Shown: one piece after another, positions 1 to 11,845 of the stretch
Layout of the letters: each line of letters opens with the position of its first letter
Numbering within the stretch: position 1 is the stretch's first letter
Source: Trichoplusia ni
Taxonomy: Eukaryota; Arthropoda; Insecta; Lepidoptera; Noctuidae
Reading direction: 5' to 3'
Length of the DNA stretch: 64,000 nucleotides
Assembly (NCBI RefSeq): GCF_003590095.1
Contig: NC_039483.1
Span: 14,880,001 to 14,944,000, forward strand
Position numbers and translations under genes: made by a program
The notes under the pieces: generated by a model
What the model was told of the DNA's origin: nothing
Database searches by the model: none
What the model saw: the letters and a program-made list of their open reading frames with translations, nothing else

Positions 1-2580
1 AGTTTAAAGCTTCCAGGGTATAAGAAGCCATGGAGTATCATACAGGCATACGCACCAACAGAGAAAGCAGGGTTGCCAGTGCTTGAAGCTTTCTATGAAG
101 AATTGTCATCAACTTTAAAAAAGAACGCCGATAAATATATACTCTTGATGGGAGATTTTAACGCACAAATTGGAGCAAGACAAAATAACAACGAGACCAT
201 CCTTGGTAAATACGGCTATGGATCAAGAAGTCCGAATGGCCAAAAATTTGTCGAATTCCTAATGGAGCATAACCTACTAGTATTAAACTCATACTTCAAG
301 AAAAACAACAAAAACAAATGGACCTGGATCTCCCCTGATGGCTGCTACAAAAATGAAATTGATTATATAATAACTAACTATCTTAAAGCTTTCACTGATA
401 CTAAGGTTATAAGCAACCTCAACTTCAATACGGACCACCGCATGGTACGCTGTTCTCTTCGAAAATCTCAGCCAAAAATACCTCGACACCACATGAAAGC
501 TTTTAACACCGCAAATAAGCAGTCGAGCCAGAAAATATATAAGCCTTCCAACGAAATTTACACAACAATAACAAGCCGTGAAATAGAAACAACAGATAAA
601 TACGATACCCTAGAAAAAGAATTGCAAAGCGTGCACATTTCAAACAGCAATAACAAAAAAACTAACAAGTATCAACTTAGCGAAAATACCTTGCAACTAA
701 TAGATGAAAGAAAACAGCTTATAAATAGCAGAAACAAACAAGGAAACAGAAAACAAATTGCTGACAAAAGTAAAAAAATAAAAGAAAGCATAAGAAGGGA
801 TCGCAAAGTCAAGAGATTGAAGACATTAGAACACCACATCCAAAAAACAGGCGGAGTGAGAAAGGCCTTGAAAGAACTACGAGAAACAGGCAAAGAATGG
901 ATACCTAAACTCAAAAAAGGATCGAGAATTACTGCGATACGTCAAAAGATCCAAGACACAGCTACAAATTTCTATCGCCAACTGTATGCTAGCACCAGCA
1001 TAGACCAGAATACAAAGGGCTGCTACGACGAGACGCCTGGCAAACGGTTCAGCCAAAGGAATTTGGAACCTGTAGAGGATATCCTGACATGCGAAGTGGA
1101 AAAAGCGATTATGAGTCAAAAGATGGAGAAGTCTCCGGGTCCAGATAAAATTTCCAATGAATTAATGAGGGGAAATATAGAAGAACTGACTCCAATCCTA
1201 ACGAATATGTTCAACGAAATCTTAGTCAGTAGCCAGATCCCAAAACAATGGGCAGCATCACACATCATTCTGCTACACAAAAAAGGTGACAAAGAAAATG
1301 TAGAGAACTACAGACCAATAAGCCTCATGTCGAACGTTTATAAAGTGTTTGCAAAGGTAATACTCAATAGGATAAGCAAACTTTTAGACGAACAACAGCC
1401 AAGCGAGCAGGCTGGCTTTCGGAAAGGCTTTTCGACTATCGACCATATTCATACAATCAAACAGGTATTGGAAAAATATAACGAGTACAATAAGAAAATA
1501 TATATAGCCTTCATTGATTACGCCAAGGCTTTTGACAGCTTAAACCATGAATATATATGGGAAAGTTTAGAAGAACAAGGAATACCAGAAACCTATATCA
1601 ACATCATAAAAAGTATCTACTCCAACAGTAAGGCTAGAATACAATTGGAAACGCTAGGAAAAGAGTTTAGTATACAAAAAGGAGTGCGCCAAGGAGACCC
1701 TCTATCCCCGAAACTGTTCTCTGCTGTACTGGAAAATATATTTCGAAAATTAAATTGGGATGATTACGGTGTTAATATAAATGGGTCAAGACTTCACCAT
1801 CTTAGATTTGCTGATGACCTAGTACTACTTGAGGAAAACCCTGAAAGTCTCGAGCACATGATTAACAATTTAAACGACGAAAGTATGAAAGTCGGGTTAA
1901 GAATGAACACCAAAAAGACCAAAATAATCACAAACACTACTGAAGTTACAATAAGAATTAAAGACGATGCTCTCGAATATGTCGAAGACTATATCTACTT
2001 GGGTCAAATGATATCTACAAAAGACCAAATGACGAAAGAAATTATTCTCAGGATTGCAACGGGCTGGAAAAAATACTGGTCGCTAAAAGAGATAATGAAA
2101 TCCAAAGATCTGAGCATGTCTACAAAACGGAAAGCCTTCAACACCTGCGTATTACCTGTCTTAACATATGGTTGTGAAACTTGGGCCCTCACAAAAGCAT
2201 ACAGGGAAAAACTAGCAATCACACAAAGAGCAATGGAGAGGAGTATGATTGGCTGTAAACGTCAAGACAAGGTTAGGAACAGCGATCTAAGAAGAATAAC
2301 AAAAGTTACAGACATACTCACTCGAATTGACCTCCAGAAATGGAGATGGACTGGCCACATGATGAGGGATAAAACAGGAAAATGGAATTGGAAAGTCACA
2401 GATTGGTATCCTAGAGATGGTAAAAGAAATCGAGGGAGACAACAAGTAAGGTGGGAAGATGAGCTCAGACTGACGGCCGGACCAAAATGGAGAAGGGTTG
2501 CCCAAGACAGGCAACAATGGAAATCACTGGAGGAGGCCTTTGCCAAAAGGCACACTGAATTAAGAGACTTTTTACTATAA
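1..2580 (+). CDS. RTE-clade LINE endonuclease/reverse transcriptase, 5' end off the window
   Basis: This is the pol protein of a non-LTR retrotransposon, which nicks target DNA and copies its own RNA into it. The frame is open from base 1, so the gene begins upstream and the TTG at 73 is not a real start; 859 residues are visible. An APE-type endonuclease comes first: QAYAPTE near residue 15, GDFNA at 51-55, TWISPDG, then DH at 145-146. The reverse transcriptase follows: KSPGPDKISNELM, the NYRPISL block, motif A FIDYAKAFDS (Asp 506 and 512), motif B GVRQGDPLSP, motif C FADD at 603-606 and motif E YLGQ. A C-terminal region with YGCETW and WRWTGHMMRD ends in LEEAFAKRH. Absence of an ORF1 cannot be tested here. 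The motif set and trinucleotide tail fit the RTE clade. No stop or frameshift occurs, so the insertion looks young. Confidence 0.95.
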   Translation, partial: SLKLPGYKKPWSIIQAYAPTEKAGLPVLEAFYEELSSTLKKNADKYILLMGDFNAQIGARQNNNETILGKYGYGSRSPNGQKFVEFLMEHNLLVLNSYFKKNNKNKWTWISPDGCYKNEIDYIITNYLKAFTDTKVISNLNFNTDHRMVRCSLRKSQPKIPRHHMKAFNTANKQSSQKIYKPSNEIYTTITSREIETTDKYDTLEKELQSVHISNSNNKKTNKYQLSENTLQLIDERKQLINSRNKQGNRKQIADKSKKIKESIRRDRKVKRLKTLEHHIQKTGGVRKALKELRETGKEWIPKLKKGSRITAIRQKIQDTATNFYRQLYASTSIDQNTKGCYDETPGKRFSQRNLEPVEDILTCEVEKAIMSQKMEKSPGPDKISNELMRGNIEELTPILTNMFNEILVSSQIPKQWAASHIILLHKKGDKENVENYRPISLMSNVYKVFAKVILNRISKLLDEQQPSEQAGFRKGFSTIDHIHTIKQVLEKYNEYNKKIYIAFIDYAKAFDSLNHEYIWESLEEQGIPETYINIIKSIYSNSKARIQLETLGKEFSIQKGVRQGDPLSPKLFSAVLENIFRKLNWDDYGVNINGSRLHHLRFADDLVLLEENPESLEHMINNLNDESMKVGLRMNTKKTKIITNTTEVTIRIKDDALEYVEDYIYLGQMISTKDQMTKEIILRIATGWKKYWSLKEIMKSKDLSMSTKRKAFNTCVLPVLTYGCETWALTKAYREKLAITQRAMERSMIGCKRQDKVRNSDLRRITKVTDILTRIDLQKWRWTGHMMRDKTGKWNWKVTDWYPRDGKRNRGRQQVRWEDELRLTAGPKWRRVAQDRQQWKSLEEAFAKRHTELRDFLL

Positions 2581-2648
2581 GTTTTGTGATAATTTTTTGT
2601 AATATCTTAGTTCAGAATAAAGGGCTTTATTATTATTATTATTATTAT
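1..2648 (+). mobile_element. RTE LINE: 3' part of the element with short 3' UTR and ATT-repeat tail
   Basis: The element covers the pol frame plus about 45 bases of 3' UTR after the TAA at 2578-2580. The UTR holds an AATAAA signal at 2616-2621 and ends in a run of ATT units (about 2626-2648). Short trinucleotide tails instead of poly(A) are usual in RTE elements. The left end lies outside the window, so target-site duplications cannot be checked. Confidence 0.9.
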
Positions 2649-4617
2649 GATCATACCCGTTCTATTTCGGGAGCAATAAAAGTATTTAGCTCCCGATCTT
2701 ATTTTATTAATTATTCTTAAAATATACATATTTACAGTTTGCTAAGTGCCAAGATTGGAAGCGTCTTAATAGCCACGGCCTCATTAGTATGCATAAAGTA
2801 CTCTTAAAGTGTTTAAAATTAAAAGTTGAAGTGGATTGGTATGTTCGATCGATTTTTAAATACCTTTTGCAAAATCACTTTTGCAAAATGTGGTGACGAT
2901 ATAAATAAAGTTTTGGATATAATGTACTTAAGTTAACGAGATTTTGTATAGGATGGAGTAGATAATAACGGCTTTTGAAGAAGTCATTAGTTATCATCCA
3001 TGGACCAGTTGCTTCAATCATTTGGTGTTTAATAAAAAAACAAAATATATGTTTTCACGGGCGTTTAAACTCAAGTATTAAGGATGTACCTATGAGTATC
3101 TTTTAGCTCTCACTATTTAATCAGTTGTCTTGTAGTAGAATTGCTTAGTTTGAGACCAGATGGCGTTTTATGAAATTTGTAAACGTATAAACGATACAAC
3201 ATCTTTTAAATATCGAAATTTGGTTTCATTTTTTTTCAGTAGCTTTGGCGAAGATTTATGTCCATCATTAAAACATTTAAGAAGCTTTTCAGAACGAACT
3301 TACTATCGAACCTATCTTCATTTAAAAAGGATTTATTCAACAGAGATTTGTGTCTTAAGAGCAAAGTATAGAAAAAAAAATAAGAATCATTAAAAAGACA
3401 TATAACATTTACAAAAGCATATTTTTCCTCAACCCGTGTTTAGTTTGCTTACACGACATCTTATTCTTGTTATTTTTGTCAAAGGAAATCCGCTGTAGGC
3501 CCAGACCCTAAAGGAAACCAGAAATATTTATTGCCTTAACGCGATAAGCAAATTTTTCCACCTCCTATTTCAAACAGATTTGTTGGGGCGTAAATAAAAT
3601 GTTTCAAGTGATGGATTCCCGTAGCCTTAAGTAAGACACTTAATGTTTTTTTCATTATTTCTAACATAGAATGACGTATATACTTTGTATACATGGAAAA
3701 GCAACATTAAACGTAACGAAAAAAACTAATTCAGAACCCGTATTCAATAAACTTTTGAAATTACAGCACTTCACGTTTCATTTGATATTCCCCAATTTCC
3801 TAAAAAAGAAAACATTTTTGTTCGGACACTTTACATTTCAAACAAATTGAAACTCAACACCATGTAATTCGAATAAAACTGACCTGTATAGAATAATATT
3901 GTTACAATAGGTTCAAGTAGAAATGCTATGCGATACTTGTGAAAAAGGCTAAGAATAGGCTAAAACGTACCAGAATGACAGGCTTTTGACAAGTGACGAG
4001 ACCAAGACCTTTCAGTGCAATTTGAGCAAATAGCGTTCAGTCAAGCTTGTAGAAATATAACTGTCAATAGACTTATGACTCTATTAACAAAATTCAAACT
4101 ACTGTAATCTCTACATAAAAAGAAGTGGAGGCAAAGAAGAGAGAGAAATAATGCTTAAGCAAATGAACCCTTTAAATGACTTGTTACCTATTCTATAGCT
4201 TAGGCAACTTTCATAAAAACTGAATAATGTGATATAATGCTAAATGTTACACGTGTCAAAGTTGTTAACGTATTAAGGCATACTGAGGCAAAGCAACACG
4301 TGCTCTCGAGAAATATTTAAAATCTTCAACCAAATAATATTATTTTGAATACAATTTATTGTACACGAGGTTTCAACGGATTTCCTTTTATGCATTGAAG
4401 TTCAGAAATCGACAGAAGTTTTACACTGAATGCCTTTGAAAGGACTGACAGCTTCATTCTGTAACATTTCTGCAATTTACACGTGTGTATCATGTTCATT
4501 GTTGGACCTCTTGCATTTACCCGGAATTTTATTTACAGAGTGTACCCATTTTAAAATTTTGTATTGAACTGCATATGTTAGAAGATCACTCCCATATCAC
4601 CTTCCCTTCACCTTTCA
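2649..4617. other. Intergenic or intronic stretch with no gene seen
   Basis: The sequence is AT-rich and unique-looking, with stops in all frames at short spacing. A 77-codon frame at 3160-3393 is of chance length and has no recognisable motif. I see no RNA gene or clear repeat. Confidence 0.5.
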
Positions 4618-4682
4618 CCACAGGCTGATAGACACGTGTCACTTTAAATAACCCTCTTCTTGCGTCGGGGTTAAAAATAGAC
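4618..4682 (-). repeat. Fragment of a dispersed lepidopteran repeat with an AACCCCGACGC start
   Basis: Read on the minus strand, the piece begins AACCCCGACGCAAGAAGAGG and continues towards a GACACGTGTC segment. A better-preserved relative lies on the plus strand at about 18066-18260. The family assignment is from memory of lepidopteran sequence. Confidence 0.45.
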
Positions 4683-4714
4683 ATTGCCTGTGCCAAATGT
4701 TTTTTTAAAACCCT

Positions 4715-4835
4715 AGGCAAATAAATCACACAATTGTGCTTATCGCAAAATCATTGGACCTGGGTGGGAATCGAACCGACAGCCTCTGGTGAAGCAGTTA
4801 TTGCTAACAACCACAAGACCAAAAACCCAGTGGAA
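4715..4835 (-). repeat. tRNA-derived SINE fragment
   Basis: On the minus strand there is an intact B-box-like GGTTCGATTCCCACCCAG, as in tRNA genes and tRNA-derived SINEs. No clover-leaf acceptor stem can be folded around it, so it is not a tRNA gene. The region after the B box resembles the copies at 23300, 26806 and 38836. Confidence 0.6.
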
Positions 4836-6351
4836 TTTGAAGGGATAATACTGTTTATTCACTAATTTATTCTACGGCCGTCTACATAGTTTCTTAACAA
4901 ATTAGATAAAGCTCTCACGCACTATTTAGTGTTAAAAAGACGGTTCTCACATAATTCTGTCTACTCGAGATTCTCACCACAGTGTCCAACTTTGAGTTTT
5001 GTTTGTTCAGGTATGGTACAAGTTACAAGCTTATGGTACCTACTTAAATAAGGCGATAGAAAACTATGACTAACAACAATTGATGTAGAATCGAATATAG
5101 AATGGTGTAAAAATGAACCCTGAGGATACGCTTTCAGAGTTCCTTTTGCAAAGATGAATATCCAGTCAGAATAGTATTAAATACCTTTCTTCATCCATGG
5201 TTATGTAGCTTTATTATAGTGGCATAAAAATAAATGTATCAATAAAACTCGTGGGATTTTTTTTGTAGATATTAACAGCTGTTTTATTTTTTCTAATTCA
5301 GAACCTCTAAACAAGTGTGAGTTGTGACTGTCAAATAATTTGTAATAAAATAATATATCTTTCAAATTAGATCAGACTGCACATGATGAGACAGATACAG
5401 CACAATTGTTTTCTGCGCCAACTTTAATAATCAACCAATCAACCGAGCGAACTCCAAACCGGTAAATTCTGTCCCTTGGACCACACTAACTAACGTAGCC
5501 GACGTGCCGTACATCAACAGCTGTCTCCAGTTGAAGGTGTTACCTTACTCGTTTACGCTAATAAAGTATCCTCCGTCGCATACTGATCGAATTCGAAGAG
5601 GTCCACTTAATTTATGGTACTATTCAACCTCCTTCCGCTATCCGTTAACATTGGCAATTGTAACTTCAAATTTGCTGATTTTGCAGCCTTTTTTGTGACT
5701 GTTGTTTGTTCGTTTTAGCTTTTTTGTGCTTTGAGCTTTTATGTTTGTTGCACGATTTGGAATTTATAGAAACTGTGACGAGTGATTCCAAATCATTAGT
5801 CACTCTAAGCTTTATGTCTTAGTTGTTATCAACAAGGGCTGACATCTAGTTAACATTAATTATTTAATAAGTTTCCTGTTTAATAAGTTAAATCGATTAT
5901 TGCAATGTTTTACGTATTTGAGTATTAATTAAGAAAGCTAATATAAGTCTAATCTCACTCCTTTTTTAAAAAAAGTTTCCAAAACAATTAAACTGAACAG
6001 AACATGATCTGCTCTAATATGACACGCTTTTTACAAAATTAACTTGCAACTCTAAACATTAACATTCAGAAGTAATATTATACCTCATCAACCAAGCCGT
6101 ATTATCCCCTGTAACTACCAATTCTGTTAATACGTCATGATCTGAGGCGGTATGAATATTCATTAGAATTTACACTGGACGCGAGACGTTCCCTAATTAA
6201 CCCCACACAGCGTATCGCACGAGATGAAACGTGTAGGATAGAGTTTGACTGAGAAAATTCGGTCAAAACATTTATTGATGTTTGAGCCAGCCTAAGTAAT
6301 CGGTATCAGGATACAGTTGTCATAATTATATTCGTTCATAAGAGTTCCGAT
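4836..6351. other. Stretch with no gene seen
   Basis: AT-rich sequence with only short open frames (largest 64 codons at 5504-5698, without motifs). No recognised repeat. Confidence 0.45.
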
Positions 6352-6590
6352 GTGAAGTTAAAATGTGGATACTGCTGAGGCATCGCTGTCTATCCTTCTG
6401 TCCGCCCGTCTATCATCAGGCTTTATATCATGAATCGTGATAAATAGGCTGTTGAATTTTTCACAGACGCTTTTGTGATGAAGTTACAAAAATATTTACT
6501 AAAAAAATAATTTGTTGATCTTCAAACTTTTTGTATGAAACCCTGCCTCGCATGTCCAATGTTGACTGATTTTTTTTAGCAGCTATTTTT
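6352..6590 (-). repeat. Diverged copy of a GGTTCCGT/TTTACCC dispersed repeat
   Basis: It contains the segment reading GTCTATCATCAGGC, then TATATCATGAATCGTGATA and TTTTTCACAGA. The same order of blocks recurs at 19426, 23966 and 43398 (same strand) and in opposite orientation at 16210, 30098, 45221 and 49880. The mobility class is not clear from the sequence; no coding capacity is present. Confidence 0.55.
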
Positions 6591-7700
6591 ATCATAAACA
6601 CCTCCTGGACACAGCAACAAACATGTTATTTTGCTGACAAAAATGGATAGTATAGACTTTTTATTATAGAATAATAATACCGAATAGATTTGATAACATT
6701 TTTTCTTACTTGTGAACAAAGACTTTCCGTTTTCTTTTTCGTATCAACTATACAATAAACAATAATATCTATTGTAAAAGGGGAAGGCCACTCGTAGGGG
6801 ATAAAAGGCGATTATCAAAAGGGATTTATGACGCGATTGTAAGTGGAAATGCTTGTAGTTTGGTCCTTAGCAGGAGTTGTGACCTTTTTGGTGTTTCACA
6901 AAGAAGGCCGACTGTCGAGTATTACTTATAAGTGAAGTTGTTTAAAAAGTGCATGGTCATTGTTAAAATAATCATTTTTAGATACTATATGAAGCATCAT
7001 CTGAAAGTGGAAATAATGTTTATTAAACAAAGTTACAGATCTCCTTACAAGCTAAATCTTTTATGGTATTGTTCTGATATCTAATTACAGAACTAGCTTG
7101 TTATATACAGGTCCTTTGTTATGAATTGACTCTGACTAGGACATAATGAAATATGTCGAGCTGTTCGTTTTATGATACAATACCTATGTAAAAAGAGAAT
7201 ATTTTATATTATGTATAAAGATATATGAACTAAGTCCGTAAGTGGGTAAACGCTGTAAACATCTTAGAAATGAAAGCATTAGTAACAACTTGCTCAACAA
7301 GCGAATCCAGGATTTTTCTGAAAATTGTATGACAGAAAAAAGTAATTTTTTTAATTTATTACAGAAAAATATGCAACATACCACTCACAATAACCCTCCG
7401 TACTTCAAGTAATATTGTGAAGTATGTATGAATTTCGTATAATGTTGTCTCAAGCAAGCTTCATAACGAAGTCAAGAATTTACTCGCTGCAATACACTAC
7501 ACGAATCAAATTGTTACATTATTTAAAGTGCAATAGTATCTTATGTATAGTAAAGAGTTATTATTTCGCTTTAATATTTCGTAGCGTAAAATTACATGAA
7601 TAAATACTTGGATAAGTTACAATATTCCAATTCAATAATGTAGTATTTGCGATAAATGGTAGAATTAAACAATAAGTACAATCAGGATAATATTTTATTA
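6591..7700. other. Stretch with no gene seen
   Basis: AT-rich sequence. The 66-codon minus-strand frame at 7184-7384 is of chance length. Confidence 0.45.
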
Positions 7701-7834
7701 GTAATTTTAAAATCAGTTTATTGTCACGTTAATAAATTGATAAGTTACTAATTCAAAAATTTTGTTAGGAATTTTAAAATCAGATTAATATCACGTTAAT
7801 AGGTAAATTGAAAAGTTACTCTAAATATCAAAAT
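7701..7834 (+). repeat. Diverged tandem duplication, period about 67 bp
   Basis: The block GTAATTTTAAAATCAG at 7701 recurs as GGAATTTTAAAATCAG at 7768. It is followed in both cases by a TCACGTTAATA segment, then GATAAGTTACT or GAAAAGTTACT. Two units are visible, with substitutions and small indels. Confidence 0.65.
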
Positions 7835-8740
7835 TCAAAATACTAATCTCTTGGCACCTGTCATTCAAAATAAACTATTGAAATGAGATTATATTATTGA
7901 AACTAAAAACTTTATCATAATTATACAAAAAGGAAAGTTTGTTGACTACCAGAATAGACCTAGACTTTTTGTTTTCATTCGAACGCATTAAATTAAATTA
8001 TCGAACGCCTTTTGAATTTTACTCACATCGTATTTTCTATAATATTGTAACGGCAAAGACGCAACCTTTTCAAATCAACTTTTTAAGAACGGCATACGAA
8101 AAAAGTCAAGAATGTTTTAAATCGAGCTGTCATGTCTTATACCTACATTTGAACAGGGCACAGAAAATTTCAAGTTTCGTAAAAAAAATTGCCAATTTAA
8201 AAAAAAGACATTATTTTATGAAATTACCACAATCTGATAAAAATAGTGTAGCAAGCCTAATTAAGTGACACAAAAAAAACACTACAATGGGTAGAAGCTG
8301 CATCATCTTATTAATACTGGTAGTATTCTTCCAATAAAGATTTTTAAGCTTTTATGTGGAGGGTCCACTACCACTCGGGTTCCTATTACAGCCATGAACG
8401 GCCCCTTTCTTTGATGAGACTAACCGCAACGTAGCTATTTGCTTAAGGGACGTGTTCATATTTGTGTTGGCTACTTATGTTTGTCGACTGAGTGACGTGA
8501 GTAAATAATACTAATTTTGAGCTTTTAAATCATGTGCAAAGTGTAGTCTTCAGATGAAAATATTTGTTGTGTATATAAAGTGGATGTTCCATTTATTCCA
8601 CCAAAAATAAATTTACATAGATACTCTTATTAACAGCAGATTTAGTTGATCCTTTATGATAATGTTAAGTTTCGTTTTTTACACACATATCTACATATAA
8701 TGGAAATACGCATTACAAACCTAGCTTAATTTATAATATA
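7835..8740. other. Stretch with no gene seen
   Basis: A 109-codon frame at 7939-8268 is open on the plus strand. It has no motif and no splice or promoter context, and it is lysine- and phenylalanine-rich as expected from A- and T-rich runs. I treat it as chance. Confidence 0.45.
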
Positions 8741-9000
8741 CTAGCTAGTTTTGCCGAATTTTTTTTTTCTAGTTGTATGTATTTTTAATGCCTTAAAAAA
8801 AAACAAACAATTTCGTCCAAAAACTAAAATATTTTTTTTTAGTGTAGGCAACCCTTATCACTTAGGGGTATGAAAAATCGTTGTTGTTCTATTCTCAGAC
8901 TTACCCAATATGTATACAAAATTTCATAAAAATCGGTCGAACTGTTTCGGAGGAGTACGGTAACTAACATCGTGACACGGGAATTTTATATATTAGAAGA
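8741..9000 (-). mobile_element. Short non-autonomous Helitron, about 260 bp
   Basis: Read on the minus strand, it starts TCTTCTAATATATAAAATTC and ends CTAG. It sits exactly between host A and T (A at 8740, T at 9001), the hallmark of Helitron insertion, which makes no target-site duplication. The interior contains a block reading AGGCAACCCTTATCACTTAG on the plus strand, common in lepidopteran copies. It has no Rep or helicase coding sequence, so it depends on an autonomous relative. Confidence 0.75.
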
Positions 9001-9410
9001 TTTTCGCGTCAACTTTGATTCCACGTAATGCCAATAAAATTGAATTATTATCAAATCACTGAACCTGTTTGGAAAGGCTCAAACGTGGTGAGTAATGGCT
9101 CGATGATGTGTTTATATTTATTTATTCTGTATTTTTAAATGTGGGGACTACAAACTCGTTAGCTTATTGCGAGATGTCGGTGAATAAGATCTGGAAATTA
9201 TAAAGGTCAAGTTTTTATATAGGTATAAAATATATTCAAAAAAAATTGATGAGAGAGACAAAAAATAATAATTTAACACATTGATATAGTCATCAACATC
9301 ACAATATTGAGTTAAAAGTCTTGTTACCATTGTCTGAAATATATTGGCAAAAGGAGTAAGACACTGAAGAACAATGTTAGAATAAGTGACTTCATAAAAT
9401 AATTTGTATA
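9001..9410. other. Stretch with no gene seen
   Basis: AT-rich. A piece around 9070-9100 (GGTGAGTAATGGCTC) resembles one near 10950 and may be an old repeat fragment. Confidence 0.35.
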
Positions 9411-9460
9411 TTGTGCGAAGCCTTTGCCCAGCAATGGGATGAAAAGCAGGCTACATTGTG
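9411..9460 (+). repeat. RTE LINE 3'-end fragment
   Basis: In frame the piece reads CEAFAQQWDEKQ. This corresponds to the LEEAFAKRH terminus of the intact RTE protein at the left edge of the window. Only the last few tens of bases of the element survive. Confidence 0.6.
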
Positions 9461-10160
9461 TGTAGATACTATTTAATTGAAGCAGCGTATGTCAATCCCG
9501 CTCTACACCGATTCGATGGTAAAAAGCTGCCATTGAAACTCGATATTATAAAAAAACCAATTGCCATCGTTCTCTTATTCTTCCACTTAATAGTTTTAAA
9601 AGATCTCAGTAATAAATAAACGAGATACAAGAAGGCATTTGCTTCTAACAAGTCAATAAATCACGGCTCACAGGCCGCTGTCGGTAACCCTATATAAACA
9701 CCAGCATCATTCGCTTAAAACCAAAGATTTATTTGCTTTTCCATCGGCTTTTGTAATCCATAAAACCTTCGTGTAAACTGTGAAGAATTTTAAATAGTTC
9801 CGCCTGTTGATAAAACTATAACAGCTTTTGTTTATTATATTGCGGATTTTTATCAACTTTGCCATATTAGTGTTTTTTTGCAACTACTAATTGTTTTGCT
9901 ATTTTTAGAGAGCCAAGAGTCCAAACACAAAACCCTATTGCTGAATCACCGCTGACTGTTCCTTTATCACCGGACTGAGAGTGTATCTCATGAGTCAAGT
10001 TTTTACAGACAGCTTATAAAATGGCGGTATACTGGTAGGTATATTATAAAATTTATACAATTCCAGTATAAAAAGAAAAAGTATATGCAAGCATAATTTT
10101 ATTCATTCAAATGACTTTTTATCCAATAATGTTCTTTTGGCGTATTGTAATTTTGTTTTA
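9461..10160. other. Stretch with no gene seen
   Basis: AT-rich sequence with short frames only (60 codons at 9469-9651, minus strand, no motif). Confidence 0.4.
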
Positions 10161-10300
10161 TAGCCTGTGTAGCATCCCACAGCTGGACAAAGGCCTCCCC
10201 CTTTTTCTTCCAGACCACTCTCAGTTTTTGCAATTTCTGCCCACGTGTGCGTGTATCTCGTGGGATATCTCGGTGGCAATGACCTCCCTGTTGTCCGCTG
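10161..10300 (-). repeat. RTE-derived 3'-end repeat, reverse orientation
   Basis: The plus strand reads CCCACAGCTGGACAAAGGCC, the reverse complement of the GGCCTTTG..CAGC..TGGG terminus common to RTE-type 3' ends (compare CTGGAGGAGGCCTTTGCC at 2527-2544). The open frame 10111-10413 is a shadow of this repeat. Confidence 0.55.
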
Positions 10301-10960
10301 TTGATTTTAGCGATTATAAATTCCCATACACGTGGTTCGCCGTAAAGGATTTACATTTCAGCCTTTTTTCGGCTCTTCTCTTTGTTGAATCTTTACTTGG
10401 CTATGATTTATAACCAACCTCGCGTTGGTATGCTTCAAATTTCAAGTGCATCTGAATTAGAAATTCGTAGGTTACATAATCTTACACATTGGCCGGAACA
10501 GTTTTGGTTCCAGAATCTCCTGGGGAAGATTGTGATGCCCTCCTAAGATAGAAACTACGTCTAGCCTTAATATTGAATGACTTATGCACGTCTTGGGAAT
10601 ACAGTTTTGTCTAAACTGTTCATATACTATCACTTCTCCAGGGGTACACCCACCCACAGAAAGACTATTAAATTGTTTTAAGATGTCGCTCTGCATCGCG
10701 TAGTGTCCTGTCTTGTTTCTGCAACTGTAGCAATATTACTTTATGAAACGATAGTCTTAAACAGTTTTCATGTAATTACTGCAACGTTTAAGTCTCTATA
10801 AATACGAGACAATTTCGAGTCTCAATTCACTTTAGTGTAAATTCTATGAACTAACTGACAAAATAAAGCGAACCATTAGTCAATTCAAGTTTCCTCACGA
10901 TATCGTATCGTGTCGTGTCGTATACTGAAATCCCTAACCCGCACTAAGCTAGGGTGGTGA
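10301..10960. other. Stretch with no gene seen; short TCGTG repeats
   Basis: No gene. A short imperfect run of TCGTA/TCGTG units lies at about 10901-10922. Confidence 0.4.
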
Positions 10961-11110
10961 GTAATGCTCAAACCTTTCCTATATGGTAAGTTCCCCAAAT
11001 CCTTTCACAATTCTCTATACTAGGTCACATTGAACCAGGGCGTATGCTTTCTGATCATCCCGCCACCACTTTATAAGCGACGGCGTCATCTATACGCTGG
11101 CTCCCATTGT
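10961..11110 (-). repeat. RTE-derived repeat fragment, reverse orientation
   Basis: It shares with 57464-57640 the order AATTCTCTAT, a GAACCAGG or GAGCCAGC block, a CGCCACC block and CTCCCAT. Both are reverse copies of a 3'-terminal LINE region, more diverged here. Confidence 0.45.
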
Positions 11111-11845
11111 GTGTCCCACGGCTCACGTGATTATAATATTACTTTCATTCAAATATGAGAGTAACACATTGTGACAACCACAATAATACGTGTAACTTGA
11201 CTCATGCTACTAAAACACCCATTAAAACTACAGTAACTAATTAGGAGGCCTGTCTGTTTGATTGTTTGTTTTCACTTAGGAGGATTATATGTACCTACTG
11301 TACATAACAGTCGTGTGTCCTAAGATAAATTGAAAACAAGTTATGTTGAAAACGGGACTTCTATTAGAAAACATTATTGTTTTATAATACAGATGGTTTT
11401 CTTGTCGTATTGGAAACGAGAAAACTTAAGAAAAAAAAATAGCATATCCGGCTAACTCGTTTTGACAGGTATTTGTGAATCCAAACGGTCCAGGGGCCAC
11501 TGAAACGCATACAAACAAAAAAACATTCAAATCAGTCAAAGTATGCAGGTAAAATAATTAAAAAGGCATTTTTTTATTTATACTTTTTAACTAAAACTTC
11601 TAAAATTGTAACTGCAATAATTATAAAAAACACTCACAGAGTTTGCCTCAGAATAACACTAAGAGAACATGGTTTTGAAAGATACTAATTAATTATTTCA
11701 TTATTTCCAAACAGATAAAATTTAGTTTTATTTGTTGGCAAACAGTGTTTAGTTAGTGAAACATAAATAATATTGAATAATTATAATAATTTATATTAAG
11801 TATCAAGTCTAAGAAACGAATCATCCTTCATCAAAATCTCACATC
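11111..11845. other. Stretch upstream of a possible exon
   Basis: No gene seen. A possible 3' splice site (ATTATTTCCAAACAG, ending 11714) lies 131 bases before the candidate start codon at 11846. Confidence 0.35.

Noticed and set aside
73..75. TTG at 73 as the start of the RTE protein
   Set aside because: The frame is open back to base 1 and encodes endonuclease motifs, so the true start lies outside the window.
4741..4830. Possible tRNA gene because of a perfect B box
   Set aside because: No acceptor stem or anticodon arm can be formed around it, and the flanks match a SINE family.
7939..8268. 109-codon frame rich in Lys and Phe
   Set aside because: The composition follows A and T runs, and no conserved motif is seen.
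10901..10922. TCGTG run as a telomeric or satellite repeat
   Set aside because: Only a few imperfect units, not TTAGG (the insect telomere repeat), and no array.
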